The notes: generated by a model not told the origin, from the letters alone. Shown: positions 7,898-19,504, numbered from the stretch's first letter. The stretch: 64,000 nt of DNA from PALSA-607 sp963737705 (GCA_963737705.1 CAVTTP010000004.1:620001-684000); one strand, 5' to 3'. Numbers and translations: made by a program.

Positions 7898-7988
7898 CCC
7901 CGGGCGCCGGTTTCACCAGTGGCTACTTCGGGGGATGCCCTTAATAGGGACATAGTGACCCAGAATTCCCGAAGTCAACGCCGCGCTC

Positions 7989-8003
7989 GTTACTCATTGT
8001 GAC
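7989..8003. promoter_or_regulatory. BldD-box-like site 2
   Basis: GTTACTCATTGTGAC fits nTnACnC(A/T)GnGTnAn except for one central base, including the A/T position. It overlaps the left edge of the palindrome at 7999-8020 and is about 90 bp upstream of the PyrR element, so it could affect pyr transcription as well as bldD. Confidence 0.5.
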
Positions 8004-8020
8004 GGTAGGCCTATCGTCAC
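7999..8020. promoter_or_regulatory. 22-bp near-perfect palindrome upstream of the pyr operon
   Basis: GTGACGGTAGG and its partner CCTATCGTCAC pair with one G-T wobble and no spacer. With no loop and no T-run it looks more like a dimer-binding operator than a terminator. The cognate regulator is unknown. Confidence 0.5.
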
Positions 8021-8090
8021 TCTGCGTCAAGCAGGTCTGCTAGGTTGGCCGTGCCCAACCAGGCTCAATACTCGGCTCGACATCCTTTAA

Positions 8091-8117
8091 GGCCCGTCCA
8101 GTGAGGCGGGGAAGGAG
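8091..8117 (+). promoter_or_regulatory. PyrR RNA-binding element overlapping the pyrR ribosome-binding site
   Basis: CGTCCAGTGAGGCG (8095-8108) matches the PyrR-binding loop consensus ARUCCNGNGAGGYU at the conserved UCC, G and GAGG positions. It is flanked by CCCG (8093-8096) and CGGG (8107-8110), which can close the hairpin. The ribosome-binding site AAGGAGG (8111-8117) follows directly. A PyrR-UMP complex here would block ribosome access, the translational repression mode known for mycobacterial pyr operons, rather than the terminator switch of Bacillus; no terminator is visible between this element and pyrR. Confidence 0.85.
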
Positions 8118-8126
8118 GTCCCGGCG

Positions 8127-8795
8127 ATGACGGCTGCCCATCAGCACCAGCGCCTGAACGACCAGCACGACGAGTTGCGTCAGGGCGATCAGCCCAGACA
8201 GCAAGTCCAGCCGGCGATGCCTCGCGAGGTGCTTGAGGCACCCGATATGAGCCGCGCGCTTACCCGGATCGCCCACGAAATCCTTGAACGCACCCGTGGT
8301 GGCGCCGACGTGCTGCTCCTCGGCATCCCGACCCGTGGTGTGGGTCTCGCGCGGCGGCTGGGCGAGCGCATGAGCGCTGTCGAGAATCGGGCGGTCCCAG
8401 TGGGCTCTCTCGACATCACCATGTACCGCGACGACCTGCGGATGCGGCCGCCTCGTCCGCTCGCCCGTACCGAGGTGCCGGGCGACGGCGTCGACGGGAT
8501 GCTCGTCGTGCTCGTCGACGATGTCTTGTTCTCTGGCCGTACGGTGCGAGCCGCACTCGACGCGCTCGGTGAGCTCGGCCGCCCGAAGGCCGTGCAGCTC
8601 GCGGTGCTCATCGACCGGGGTCATCGGGAGTTGCCGATCAAAGCTGACTACGTCGGCAAGAACCTGCCAACGTCGGTGCGGGAGCAGGTAACGGTGCTCA
8701 TCGAAGAACTCGACGGGCGCGACGCCGTGTTGCTTGGCCCTGCTTCCGCTCCAGGGTCTATGTCGGCCTCCGGTCAGGGCGGTGATGCACGATGA
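8127..8795 (+). CDS. pyrR: Pyrimidine operon regulator PyrR / uracil phosphoribosyltransferase
   Basis: Binds pyr leader RNA when UMP is high and repairs uracil to UMP with PRPP. The conserved body runs from about residue 33 (REVLEAPDMSRALTRIAHEILER) through the PRPP loop VVLVDDVLFSGRTVRAAL to the RGHRELPIKADYVGKN region. At 222 aa it is longer than the usual 180-190 because of a 30-residue polar, Gln/His-rich N-terminal extension. The start at ATG 8127 is supported by AAGGAGG 9 nt upstream, next to the PyrR element, so the extension appears real. Overlaps pyrB by ATGA. Confidence 0.96.
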   Translation: MTAAHQHQRLNDQHDELRQGDQPRQQVQPAMPREVLEAPDMSRALTRIAHEILERTRGGADVLLLGIPTRGVGLARRLGERMSAVENRAVPVGSLDITMYRDDLRMRPPRPLARTEVPGDGVDGMLVVLVDDVLFSGRTVRAALDALGELGRPKAVQLAVLIDRGHRELPIKADYVGKNLPTSVREQVTVLIEELDGRDAVLLGPASAPGSMSASGQGGDAR

Positions 8796-9766
8796 CTCGG
8801 CACCTACTCTCGGCCGCCGATCTGACTCGCGACGATGCCTTGCTCATTCTCGACACCGCGACTGAACTCGCCCGCCTCGCCGACCGGCCGATCAAGAAGT
8901 TGCCCACTCTTCGTGGCCGGACGGTCGTCAATCTCTTCTTCGAGGACTCGACCCGCACGCGCAGTTCGTTCGAAGCAGCTGCGAAGCGGCTGTCCGCCGA
9001 CGTGATCAACTTTTCGGCGAAGGGATCAAGCGTGTCGAAGGGCGAGAGCCTCAAGGACACCGCGCTGACCCTCGAGGCCATGGGTGCCGACGGGGTCGTG
9101 ATCCGGCACGAAGCGAGCGGCGCTCCCCACCGATTGGCCGGCTGGATCAAAGGCAGCGTCGTCAATGCTGGCGACGGCACCCACGAGCACCCGACGCAGG
9201 CCCTTCTCGATGCCTTCACGATGCGTCGCCACCTCGGCAATCTCGAAGGGCGCCGGGTCGCAATCGTCGGCGACGTCCTGCACAGCCGGGTGGCTCGCTC
9301 CAACGTTTTGCTGCTGCACACGCTCGGTGCCGACGTCACGGTCGTCGCGCCGCCCACCTTGTTCCCAGTTGGCATCGACGGGTGGTCCTGCTCGTACTCC
9401 TACGACCTCGATGCAGTGCTGCCGAAGACCGATGTCGTCATGATGCTGCGCGTGCAGCGCGAGCGGATGAACGCGTCGTATTTTCCGAATGCGCGTGAGT
9501 ACAGCCGTCGCTACGGTCTTGATGCCGCGCGGATGGCCGTGCTGCCTGACCACGCGATCGTCATGCATCCGGGCCCCATGAACCGAGGTATGGAGATCGC
9601 GGCCGAGGTCGCGGACTCCGAACGTTCGGTCATCGTCGAGCAGGTGACGAACGGCGTAAGCGTGCGGATGGCGGTTCTGTACCTCTTGCTCGGCGGCAGC
9701 GAATCAGCGATCGGCCTCGAACCGCTCGTGAGCGAACTGGCGGAGACAAACGGAGGGGTCGCGTGA
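8792..9766 (+). CDS. pyrB: Aspartate carbamoyltransferase catalytic subunit
   Basis: Condenses carbamoyl phosphate with aspartate, the committed step of pyrimidine synthesis. The carbamoyl-phosphate signature FFEDSTRTRSSFE has STRTR at residues 53-57. The loop VSKGESLKD and the late MHPGPMNRGMEI block are also diagnostic. 324 aa is normal. No pyrI regulatory subunit is present, as expected for an actinobacterial operon controlled by PyrR. Both ends overlap neighbours by 4 nt (ATGA with pyrR, GTGA with pyrC). Confidence 0.97.
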   Translation: MTRHLLSAADLTRDDALLILDTATELARLADRPIKKLPTLRGRTVVNLFFEDSTRTRSSFEAAAKRLSADVINFSAKGSSVSKGESLKDTALTLEAMGADGVVIRHEASGAPHRLAGWIKGSVVNAGDGTHEHPTQALLDAFTMRRHLGNLEGRRVAIVGDVLHSRVARSNVLLLHTLGADVTVVAPPTLFPVGIDGWSCSYSYDLDAVLPKTDVVMMLRVQRERMNASYFPNAREYSRRYGLDAARMAVLPDHAIVMHPGPMNRGMEIAAEVADSERSVIVEQVTNGVSVRMAVLYLLLGGSESAIGLEPLVSELAETNGGVA

Positions 9767-11052
9767 GTAGCTGGCTGCTCAAGGGTGCCCGGCTACCTGA
9801 GCGCGCTGAGCCGGTCGACGTGCTGTTCGACGACGGCTTGGTCGCCGCGATCGACGCTGGCTTGTCGCACCGCGGCGCCACGGTGCTCGACGCTGACGGT
9901 CTGATGGCTCTCCCCGGCCTCGTCGATCTGCACACCCACCTTCGAGAGCCCGGTCGCGAAGATGCCGAAACGGTCGCGACCGGCACGCTGGCGGCTGCGC
10001 TCGGGGGTTACACGGCGGTTCACGCAATGGCCAACACCGACCCGGTCGCCGACTCGGCCGGTGTCGTCGAACAGGTCTGGCTGGCCGGTCGCGATGCAGG
10101 CCACTGCGATGTGCATCCGGTCGGTGCGGTGAGCGTCGGGCTGCACGGTGAGCAACTGGCTGAACTTGGCGCAATGGCGGATTCCCACGCGAGGGTGAGG
10201 GTGTTCTCCGACGATGGGAAGTGCGTCTCCGATGCGCTGCTCATGCGCCGTGCGCTCGAGTACGTCAAGGCGTTCGACGGGGTCATCGCGCAGCACGCGC
10301 AAGAACCGCGGTTGACTGAAGATGCGCAGATGAACGAGAGCGAGCTGTCCGGCGTGCTCGGCCTTCGTGGCTGGCCCGCGGTTGCTGAGGAAGCGATCAT
10401 CGCGCGCGACATCTTGCTCACCGAGCACGTCGGCTCGCGGTTGCACATCTGCCACATCTCCACTGCCGGATCCGTCGAACTCGTGCGCTGGGCAAAGGCG
10501 CGCGGCGTGAACGTCACCGCCGAGGTGACGCCGCATCATCTCCTGCTTACCGACGAGCTCGCCGCGACCTATGACCCCCTGTACAAAGTCAATCCACCGC
10601 TGCGCAGCCGCGACGATGTCGAAGCTGTGCGGCAGGGACTCGCCGACGGCACGATCGATGCGGTCGCGACCGACCATGCGCCACACGCCCTCGAAGACAA
10701 AGAAACCGAGTGGCAGGCGGCGGCGCCGGGCATGCTCGGCCTCGAGACGGCGCTGTCAGTCGTGGCGCTGGCGATGGTCGAGACCGGGTTGCTCGACTGG
10801 GCTGGGGTCTGCGACCGGATGTCGACGCGGCCCGCGCGGATCGGCCGGCTCGCCGGGCAAGGACAACCGATCACGGTGGGTGCGCCCGCGAACGTAGTGT
10901 TGATCGACCCGGCCGCGCGCCGCATCATCGATCCGCGCGCGCTCGCGTCGAAGTCCCGCAATACCCCCTACGCCGGTCGGGAGCTGCCTGTGCGCGTCGT
11001 CCATACCTTCCTGCGCGCGAGTCCCACCGTCCTCGACGGGAAGCCCGCATGA
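9763..11052 (+). CDS. pyrC: Dihydroorotase (type I)
   Basis: Cyclises carbamoyl aspartate to dihydroorotate. The metal-binding HxH occurs in LVDLHTHLREPG, the substrate arginine follows, and FSDDGKCVSDA and AVATDHAPH give the remaining ligands. 429 aa fits the longer type I (Bacillus-like) family rather than the 350-aa E. coli type. GTG 9763 overlaps the pyrB stop. Its stop overlaps carA by ATGA. Many actinobacteria have a small membrane-protein gene between pyrC and carA; here there is none. Confidence 0.96.
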   Translation: MSSWLLKGARLPERAEPVDVLFDDGLVAAIDAGLSHRGATVLDADGLMALPGLVDLHTHLREPGREDAETVATGTLAAALGGYTAVHAMANTDPVADSAGVVEQVWLAGRDAGHCDVHPVGAVSVGLHGEQLAELGAMADSHARVRVFSDDGKCVSDALLMRRALEYVKAFDGVIAQHAQEPRLTEDAQMNESELSGVLGLRGWPAVAEEAIIARDILLTEHVGSRLHICHISTAGSVELVRWAKARGVNVTAEVTPHHLLLTDELAATYDPLYKVNPPLRSRDDVEAVRQGLADGTIDAVATDHAPHALEDKETEWQAAAPGMLGLETALSVVALAMVETGLLDWAGVCDRMSTRPARIGRLAGQGQPITVGAPANVVLIDPAARRIIDPRALASKSRNTPYAGRELPVRVVHTFLRASPTVLDGKPA

Positions 11053-12226
11053 CGACGCCAACAACCCGGCGTCCCGCCGACACCACATCGCAACGGCGTC
11101 CCGCCGACACCACATCGCAACGGCGTCCCGCCGTCCTCGTTCTTGAAGACGGCCGAGCGTTTCACGGCGACTCCTACGGCGCCGACGGCGAGACCTTCGG
11201 CGAAGCCGTGTTCGCGACCGGTATGACGGGCTACCAGGAGACGTTGACCGACCCGAGTTATCACAAGCAGGTCGTGGTGATGACCGCACCGCACATCGGC
11301 AACACCGGGGTCAACGACGAGGACGGTGAATCGTCGCGTATCTGGGTCAGCGGTTACGTGGTCCGCGATCCGGCCCGAGTGCCATCAAACTGGCGGTCGC
11401 GCCGAACCCTCGATGATGAGTTGACCGCGCAGGGAGTTGTCGGTATCAGCGGCATCGACACGCGTGCACTGACTCGCCATCTGCGCGAGCGGGGCGCGAT
11501 GCGGGTCGGCATCTCATCGACCGCGACTACTGCTGAGGCGTTGCTTGAGCGGGTGCGCGCAACCGACCGGATGGAGGGCGCCGATCTCGCGGGCCAGGTA
11601 TCAACCCCAGAACCGTATGTGGTGCCGGCGATTGGCGAGCGGCGATTCACCGTGGCGGCGATCGACCTCGGGATCAAGGCGATGACACCGCACCGTATGG
11701 CGCAACGCGGCATGCAGGTGCACGTACTGCCAGCAGCGTCGAGCATCGACGATGTGATGGCGACCAATCCCGATGGGGTCTTCTTTTCCAACGGCCCGGG
11801 GGATCCCGCCGCATCGGTGGGTCCTGTGCAGCTGATCGCAGATGTTCTTGCACGCCGACTGCCGTTCTTCGGGATCTGCTTCGGCAATCAACTGCTTGGC
11901 CGTGCGCTCGGGTTCGGCACGTACAAGCTTGGCTACGGTCATCGCGGCATCAACCTGCCAGTTATCGACCGTGCTACAGGCAAGGTCGAAGTAACGGCTC
12001 ATAATCACGGCTTTGCTGTCGACGCGCCGCTGAGCGGTGAGACAGTGACGCCCTTCGGTCGCGCGCGGGTGAGTCACGTGTGTTTGAACGACGAGGTGGT
12101 TGAGGGCTTGGAGTGTCTTGATACGCCGGCCTTTTCGGTGCAGTACCACCCTGAGGCTGCAGCGGGTCCGCATGATGCCGCGTATCTGTTTGACCGTTTC
12201 GGCGAGCTGATGAGTGCGAGTCGCTG

Positions 12227-12227
<1 letters not shown>
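11049..12227 (+). CDS. carA: Carbamoyl-phosphate synthase small (glutaminase) subunit
   Basis: Releases ammonia from glutamine for CarB. The GATase class I domain has the nucleophile in FFGICFGNQLLGRALG and the His/Glu pair in VQYHPEAAAGPHDA. The N-terminal domain includes GMTGYQETLTDPSY. 392 aa. ATG 11049 overlaps the pyrC stop. The first 28 residues are unusual: a 9-residue unit RRPADTTSQ is repeated twice and followed by a third partial RRPA before the conserved AVLVLEDGRAFHG begins. CarA proteins normally start with a few residues before that strand, so the repeat is an added tail. Confidence 0.97.
11067..11133 (+). repeat. 27-bp tandem repeat (2.5 copies) at the start of carA
   Basis: Identical units at 11067-11093 and 11094-11120 plus 13 bp of a third at 11121-11133. 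The period is a multiple of three, so the frame is kept and each unit adds RRPADTTSQ to CarA. The two full copies look identical, which suggests recent slippage duplication. Confidence 0.9.
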
Positions 12228-15517
<3,290 letters not shown>

Positions 15518-15589
15518 CAGGGTGACTCCCGGTCGCGCGACGACAGGCTGCCGGATTACAGGTTGCACAGCAGGCGAGGAGACGGCGAC

Positions 15590-16498
15590 ATGCCGGTGCA
15601 AGTAAACGGCGAGGTGCTCTCGCTTCGCAGGATCGGCGCCTACCACGCCATGACCGTTGTCGCGCCAGGTGTGGCGGAGATCGCCAAGCCGGGTCAGTTC
15701 GTGACGGTGGCCGTTGGTGGGACCGACACCGCCATGTTGATGCGCCGCGCATTTTCGATCCATCAGATCCACGAGCGCGGCGTGTACGGCGGCACCGTGG
15801 AGTTCGTCTTTTCGGTTGAGGGCCGCGGCACGGCCTGGCTGGCCAGTCGCCAAGCGCACGAACGGATCGACATCGTCGGCCCTCTTGGCCGCCCGTTCTC
15901 GCTGCCCCGTGAGCCAGCTACGTGCGTGCTCGTCGGTGGCGGATATGGCACCGCCCCGCTCTTTCCGCTCGCTGACGCACTGCGTGCTCGCGGGTGCCGG
16001 GTCGACTTCGTCATGGGTGCGGCGAGGGAGGATCGGCTGTTCGGTGCGCTCGACGCGAAACGGATTTCCGCGACGTTGACGGTGACGACAGACGACGGCT
16101 CGGTCGGTCACCATGGCCGAGTGTCCGACGTCCTGCCCGACGTTCTTGCGTCAAGCAAGGCCGACGTCGTCTACGCCTGCGGACCCATGGGCATGCTGCG
16201 TGCGGTCAGTGAGGTAGCAGCCGCGCTTGGCATGCCTTGCCAGATCGCCGTCGAAGAGTTGATGGCGTGCGGTGTCGGCGTCTGCATGACCTGCGTGCTG
16301 CCGGTCATCGGCGACGACGGCATTACCCGTATGGTTCGGTCCTGCGTTGACGGCCCGGTGTTCCACGGTGACCGGGTGCGCTTCGACGACGTCGGAACCA
16401 TTCCCAGTGACGTGCACGGTGCGTCGATTCCGCCAGCTGCGAAAGTGCCATCGCGCACTGCGACGTCACGCAAGGCCAAAGCTGAGGTCACCCGATGA
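15590..16498 (+). CDS. pyrK: Dihydroorotate dehydrogenase electron-transfer subunit
   Basis: FAD and [2Fe-2S] protein that passes electrons from PyrD to NAD in class 1B dihydroorotate dehydrogenase. The N-terminal ferredoxin-reductase-type FAD domain contains LMRRAFSIHQI, and LVGGGYGTAPLFPLADAL is the NAD-binding start. The iron-sulfur ligands are visible as C-x4-C-x2-C (CGVGVCMTC), with a fourth Cys 16 residues further on. ATG 15590 lies 8 nt after GAGGAG; a TTG 27 nt upstream is less likely. 302 aa, slightly long because of a basic C-terminal tail (PSRTATSRKAKAE). Overlaps pyrD by ATGA, matching their complex. Confidence 0.88.
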   Translation: MPVQVNGEVLSLRRIGAYHAMTVVAPGVAEIAKPGQFVTVAVGGTDTAMLMRRAFSIHQIHERGVYGGTVEFVFSVEGRGTAWLASRQAHERIDIVGPLGRPFSLPREPATCVLVGGGYGTAPLFPLADALRARGCRVDFVMGAAREDRLFGALDAKRISATLTVTTDDGSVGHHGRVSDVLPDVLASSKADVVYACGPMGMLRAVSEVAAALGMPCQIAVEELMACGVGVCMTCVLPVIGDDGITRMVRSCVDGPVFHGDRVRFDDVGTIPSDVHGASIPPAAKVPSRTATSRKAKAEVTR

Positions 16499-17502
16499 GC
16501 CTGACGGTTCGCACGGCGACCCCAGTGACCAAGGTCGCGAGCACAGTCGACATGGCCACGACACTCGGCCGGTTCGAGCTGCCGAATCCGATACTGACGG
16601 CGTCCGGTTGTGCCGCTGCCGGACAAGAACTCGCACAGTTCTTCGATGTCGCAGAACTCGGCGGCATCGTGACGAAGTCCATCATGATGAACGTACGGTC
16701 CGGCCGCGCGACGCCCCGGATGGCCGAGACGCCGAGCGGGATGTTGAACTCCATCGGCCTGCAAGGTCCGGGGATCGAGATCTTCGTCGAGCGTGACCTT
16801 CCTTGGCTGGTTGAGCAAGGCGCCCGTGCTGTCGTCTCGATCGCTGGCAGCACCGTCGATGAGTACGCAAAGCTCGCCATGCGGCTACGCGAAGCGAGCG
16901 GTATCTCGATGATCGAGGTCAACATCTCGTGCCCGAACGTCGAGGATCGTGGTCAAGTGTTCGCCTGCGACGCCCGACCGGCCGCCGAGGTTATGCAGGC
17001 GGTGCGCCGTGCGACGCGCTCCGAAATACCGGTGTTCGCCAAGCTGTCACCCGACGTCACTGACATCGTCTCGATCGCCCGCGCATGTGTAACTGCGGGA
17101 GCCGACGGGTTGTCGATGACGAACACGCTGCTCGGCATGGTCATCGATACCGACACCTTGCGGCCGGTGCTGGCTGGCGTCACGGGTGGCCTGTCGGGTC
17201 CTGCGATTCGCCCAGTCGCTCTTCGTTGCGTGTGGCAAGTGCACGCCGCGATGCCCGAGGTGCCGATCCTTGGCATGGGCGGCATTCGCACCGGCCTCGA
17301 TGCCCTGCAGTTCATCCTCGCTGGCGCTCGGGCGGTGTCGGTAGGCACCGAGATCTTCCACGATCCGACGGCACCGATTCGCATCCTCACCGAACTCGAA
17401 GAGGCGTTGGCGGAGCGCGGCTTCAACCGACTGGTCGACGCCGTGGGGCTGGCGCACGGTCAACGCGAGACCACCGTGACCGAAAACGCGAGTGCTCAGT
17501 GA
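16495..17502 (+). CDS. pyrD: Dihydroorotate dehydrogenase catalytic subunit (class 1B)
   Basis: Oxidises dihydroorotate to orotate with FMN. The TIM-barrel family is shown by LPNPILTASGCAA, EVNISCPNVEDRGQVFACD, the FMN phosphate loop GMGGIRTGLDALQFILAGA and SVGTEIFHDP. Pairing with pyrK marks it as NAD-linked class 1B rather than the membrane-bound class 2 enzyme found in, for example, mycobacteria. 335 aa, about 20 residues longer at the N-terminus than typical 1B enzymes. GTGA overlap with pyrF. Confidence 0.95.
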   Translation: MSLTVRTATPVTKVASTVDMATTLGRFELPNPILTASGCAAAGQELAQFFDVAELGGIVTKSIMMNVRSGRATPRMAETPSGMLNSIGLQGPGIEIFVERDLPWLVEQGARAVVSIAGSTVDEYAKLAMRLREASGISMIEVNISCPNVEDRGQVFACDARPAAEVMQAVRRATRSEIPVFAKLSPDVTDIVSIARACVTAGADGLSMTNTLLGMVIDTDTLRPVLAGVTGGLSGPAIRPVALRCVWQVHAAMPEVPILGMGGIRTGLDALQFILAGARAVSVGTEIFHDPTAPIRILTELEEALAERGFNRLVDAVGLAHGQRETTVTENASAQ

Positions 17503-18200
17503 CTGGCACTGCCCCCATTGCGGTTGCGCTCGATGCGCGCGATCTCGAGACCGCCAGCGCATGGGCGCGCGCTGTCGAGCCTCACGTGAGCACGCTGAAG
17601 ATCGGTCTCGAATTGTTCTGTCGCTACGGGCCCGAGGCCATCGCCAGCGTGCGGGGAGGCAGTCGCATCGATTTGTTCCTCGACCTGAAGTTGAACGACA
17701 TCCCGAACACTGTGGCGGGTGCAGTTCGTTCAGTAGCACGCGTTCGACCGGCCTACCTCACCGTGCACGCGCTCGGCGGCCGCGCGATGATCGAGGCCGC
17801 GAAGGAAGAGTTGCCGGACGGCATCATCACGGCCGTCACCATCTTGACGAGCCTCGACGACGCCGACCTTGCCGAGTTCGGTATCGCTGGCGGTTCGGAG
17901 GATGCCGTACGCAGGCTCGCGCTGATGTCGGTCTCTGCGGGTGCCGGCGCGATCGTTTGCTCAGCGCGCGAAGTCGCCGCAGTGCGCGCCGAAGTCGGGC
18001 CGGATATCAAGCTGATAACGCCAGGAGTGCGCTCTGCTGGTGCCGATGCACACGACCAGGCGCGCGTCGCTACCCCCGAACAAGCACTCGCCGACGGAGC
18101 CGATTTGTTGGTGATCGGACGCCAAATCACCGGTGCTGCTGACCCCGGCGCAGCTGCTGCGTCCCTCGCCGCGGCGTTGCGTCGACAGCTTCGAGGTTAG
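17499..18200 (+). CDS. pyrF: Orotidine 5'-phosphate decarboxylase (type 1)
   Basis: Makes UMP from OMP, the last step of the pathway. The catalytic Asp-Lys-Asp set is in FLDLKLNDIPNT, the form of the short E. coli/Bacillus-type enzyme (about 230 aa). ITPGVRSAGADAHDQ and LLVIGRQITGA bind phosphate. Length is 233 aa. Mycobacteria and streptomycetes use the longer type 2 protein with DAKRGDIG-like motifs, so this is a notable variant. GTG 17499 overlaps the pyrD stop; longer in-frame starts lie inside pyrD. Confidence 0.95.
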   Translation: MTGTAPIAVALDARDLETASAWARAVEPHVSTLKIGLELFCRYGPEAIASVRGGSRIDLFLDLKLNDIPNTVAGAVRSVARVRPAYLTVHALGGRAMIEAAKEELPDGIITAVTILTSLDDADLAEFGIAGGSEDAVRRLALMSVSAGAGAIVCSAREVAAVRAEVGPDIKLITPGVRSAGADAHDQARVATPEQALADGADLLVIGRQITGAADPGAAAASLAAALRRQLRG

Positions 18201-18321
18201 GGCCGCGTTGCCCGACACCGCTCGTTGTCGCTAGGTTGCGAACTCGTCGGAGCAAAAACATCGCATCGACTCCATTCGGTCCACTCCGGCCTCGCGCCGC
18301 CGCCCGTTCGAGGTGACCTTC

Positions 18322-18645
18322 GTGGCACTCCCGATCCTGACGCCCGAGCAGCGCGCAGATGCACTCGCTAAAGCTGCAGTCGCGCGGCAGCGTCGCGCCG
18401 AGATCAAGGCACGCCTGAAGCATTCCGGCGAATCACTGGGTGCCGTCCTCGACCTCGGTGAACGCGACGACGTCGTCGGCAAGATGCGGGTGACCGCACT
18501 GCTCGAATCGTTGCCCGGTGTCGGCAAGGTGCGAGCTGCCCAAATCATGGAGCGACTCGGGATTGCATCGACCAGGCGGGTGCGGGGGCTGGGCACCAAG
18601 CAACGCGCTGCGCTGGTCGCGGAGTTCGGTGGTGGACGTTCCTGA
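18322..18645 (+). CDS. mihF: Actinobacterial integration host factor mIHF
   Basis: Small nucleoid-associated DNA-bending protein, unrelated to E. coli IHF. The sequence is highly typical: ALPILTPEQRADALAKAA, the helical basic part EIKARLKHSGESL, and the helix-turn-helix-like KMRVTALLESLPGVGKVRAAQIMERLGI followed by RRVRGLG. GTG 18322 gives the conserved MALP start with AGGTGA 5-6 nt upstream; GTG 18313 would add three residues. 107 aa. mIHF-gmk-rpoZ is a conserved actinobacterial order. A TAGGTT around 18232 may be the promoter -10. Confidence 0.96.
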   Translation: MALPILTPEQRADALAKAAVARQRRAEIKARLKHSGESLGAVLDLGERDDVVGKMRVTALLESLPGVGKVRAAQIMERLGIASTRRVRGLGTKQRAALVAEFGGGRS

Positions 18646-19198
18646 GCCGACTCGCCTGACGGTGCTGTCGGGTCCGTCCGGTGTCGGCAAGGGCACCGTG
18701 GTGTCCGCACTTGCCCGTCGCGTGCCGGAGCTTTGGGTCTCGGTATCGGTGACCACGCGATTCCCTCGGCCCGGTGAGATCGACGGAGTGAACTATCGCT
18801 TCGTCGACGACGCGCGGTTTGACGCGATGATCGCCGCCGGCGAGTTCCTCGAATACGCCACGTATGGCAAGCACCGATACGGGACGCCGCGAAAGCCGGT
18901 TGAGGAGAAGCTGGCCGCAGGCGTCCCTGCCCTGTTAGAGATCGACCTTCAGGGAGCACGCCAGGTACGGGCCGTGATGCCCGACGTCTTTTGCGTGTTC
19001 TTGACCCCGCCTTCGTGGGAGGAGTTGGTGCGCCGGCTCACCGGTCGGGGCACCGAGGCACCCGAAATTGCGACCGCCCGGCTGGAGCGGGCTCGCCTTG
19101 AGCTCGCCGCCGAGCTCGAGTTCGACGCTGTGGTCGTCAACGAGTCCGTCCAGCAGGCATGTGACGAACTGGTAAAGTTGCTGCATCTGCGCCCGTAG
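18632..19198 (+). CDS. gmk: Guanylate kinase
   Basis: Phosphorylates GMP to GDP. P-loop LSGPSGVGKGTVV near residue 12, the GMP-binding SVSVTTRFPRPGEIDGVNYRF and FLEYATYGKHRYGTP, and LLEIDLQGARQVR are all present. 188 aa is normal. The start at GTG 18632 (or the adjacent GTG 18629) overlaps the end of mihF and has GGAG 7 nt upstream; the in-frame start at 18518 would lie wholly inside mihF. Confidence 0.96.
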   Translation: MDVPEPTRLTVLSGPSGVGKGTVVSALARRVPELWVSVSVTTRFPRPGEIDGVNYRFVDDARFDAMIAAGEFLEYATYGKHRYGTPRKPVEEKLAAGVPALLEIDLQGARQVRAVMPDVFCVFLTPPSWEELVRRLTGRGTEAPEIATARLERARLELAAELEFDAVVVNESVQQACDELVKLLHLRP

Positions 19199-19226
19199 GC
19201 GCGTGCTTCCGAACGAAGGGCATCGC

Positions 19227-19490
19227 GTGTCAGGCATTGTCGCTAGTCCCGAGGGCATCACGAATCCGCCTATCGATGACTTGCTCGAGATCGCCGACTC
19301 CAAGTACGCCCTGGTCATCTACTCGGCCAAGCGGGCCCGGCAGATCAACGCGTACTACTCCCAGCTCGGTGAGGGCCTGCTCGAATACGTCGGGCCACTC
19401 GTCGAAACGCACCCGCATGAGAAGCCGCTTTCCGTGGCATTGCGCGAAATCAACGGCCGGCTGCTGACCGCCGAGCCGGTCGAGGCCTGA
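19227..19490 (+). CDS. rpoZ: RNA polymerase omega subunit
   Basis: Small subunit that helps assemble beta-prime and, in many bacteria, senses ppGpp. GITNPPIDDLLEIADSKYALVIYSAKRARQIN... is the standard actinobacterial omega, ending with EKPLSVALREINGRLL. 87 aa from GTG 19227 with AAGGG upstream; the in-frame GTG at 19203 would add eight non-conserved residues. gmk-rpoZ adjacency is widely conserved. Confidence 0.95.
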   Translation: MSGIVASPEGITNPPIDDLLEIADSKYALVIYSAKRARQINAYYSQLGEGLLEYVGPLVETHPHEKPLSVALREINGRLLTAEPVEA

Positions 19491-19504
19491 CGTCGGCGGG
19501 TGCG

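Larger units (their letters stand above)
7788..8126. promoter_or_regulatory. Divergent bldD/pyrR regulatory interval (339 bp)
   Basis: No gene is visible here. From left to right it holds the bldD 5' region, a BldD-box-like site (7883-7897), a second one (7989-8003), a 22-bp palindrome (7999-8020) and the PyrR RNA element next to the pyrR ribosome-binding site (8091-8117). The first half also has several GTGAAC/GGTCACC half-sites (7830-7860) that may add BldD contacts. Confidence 0.7.
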
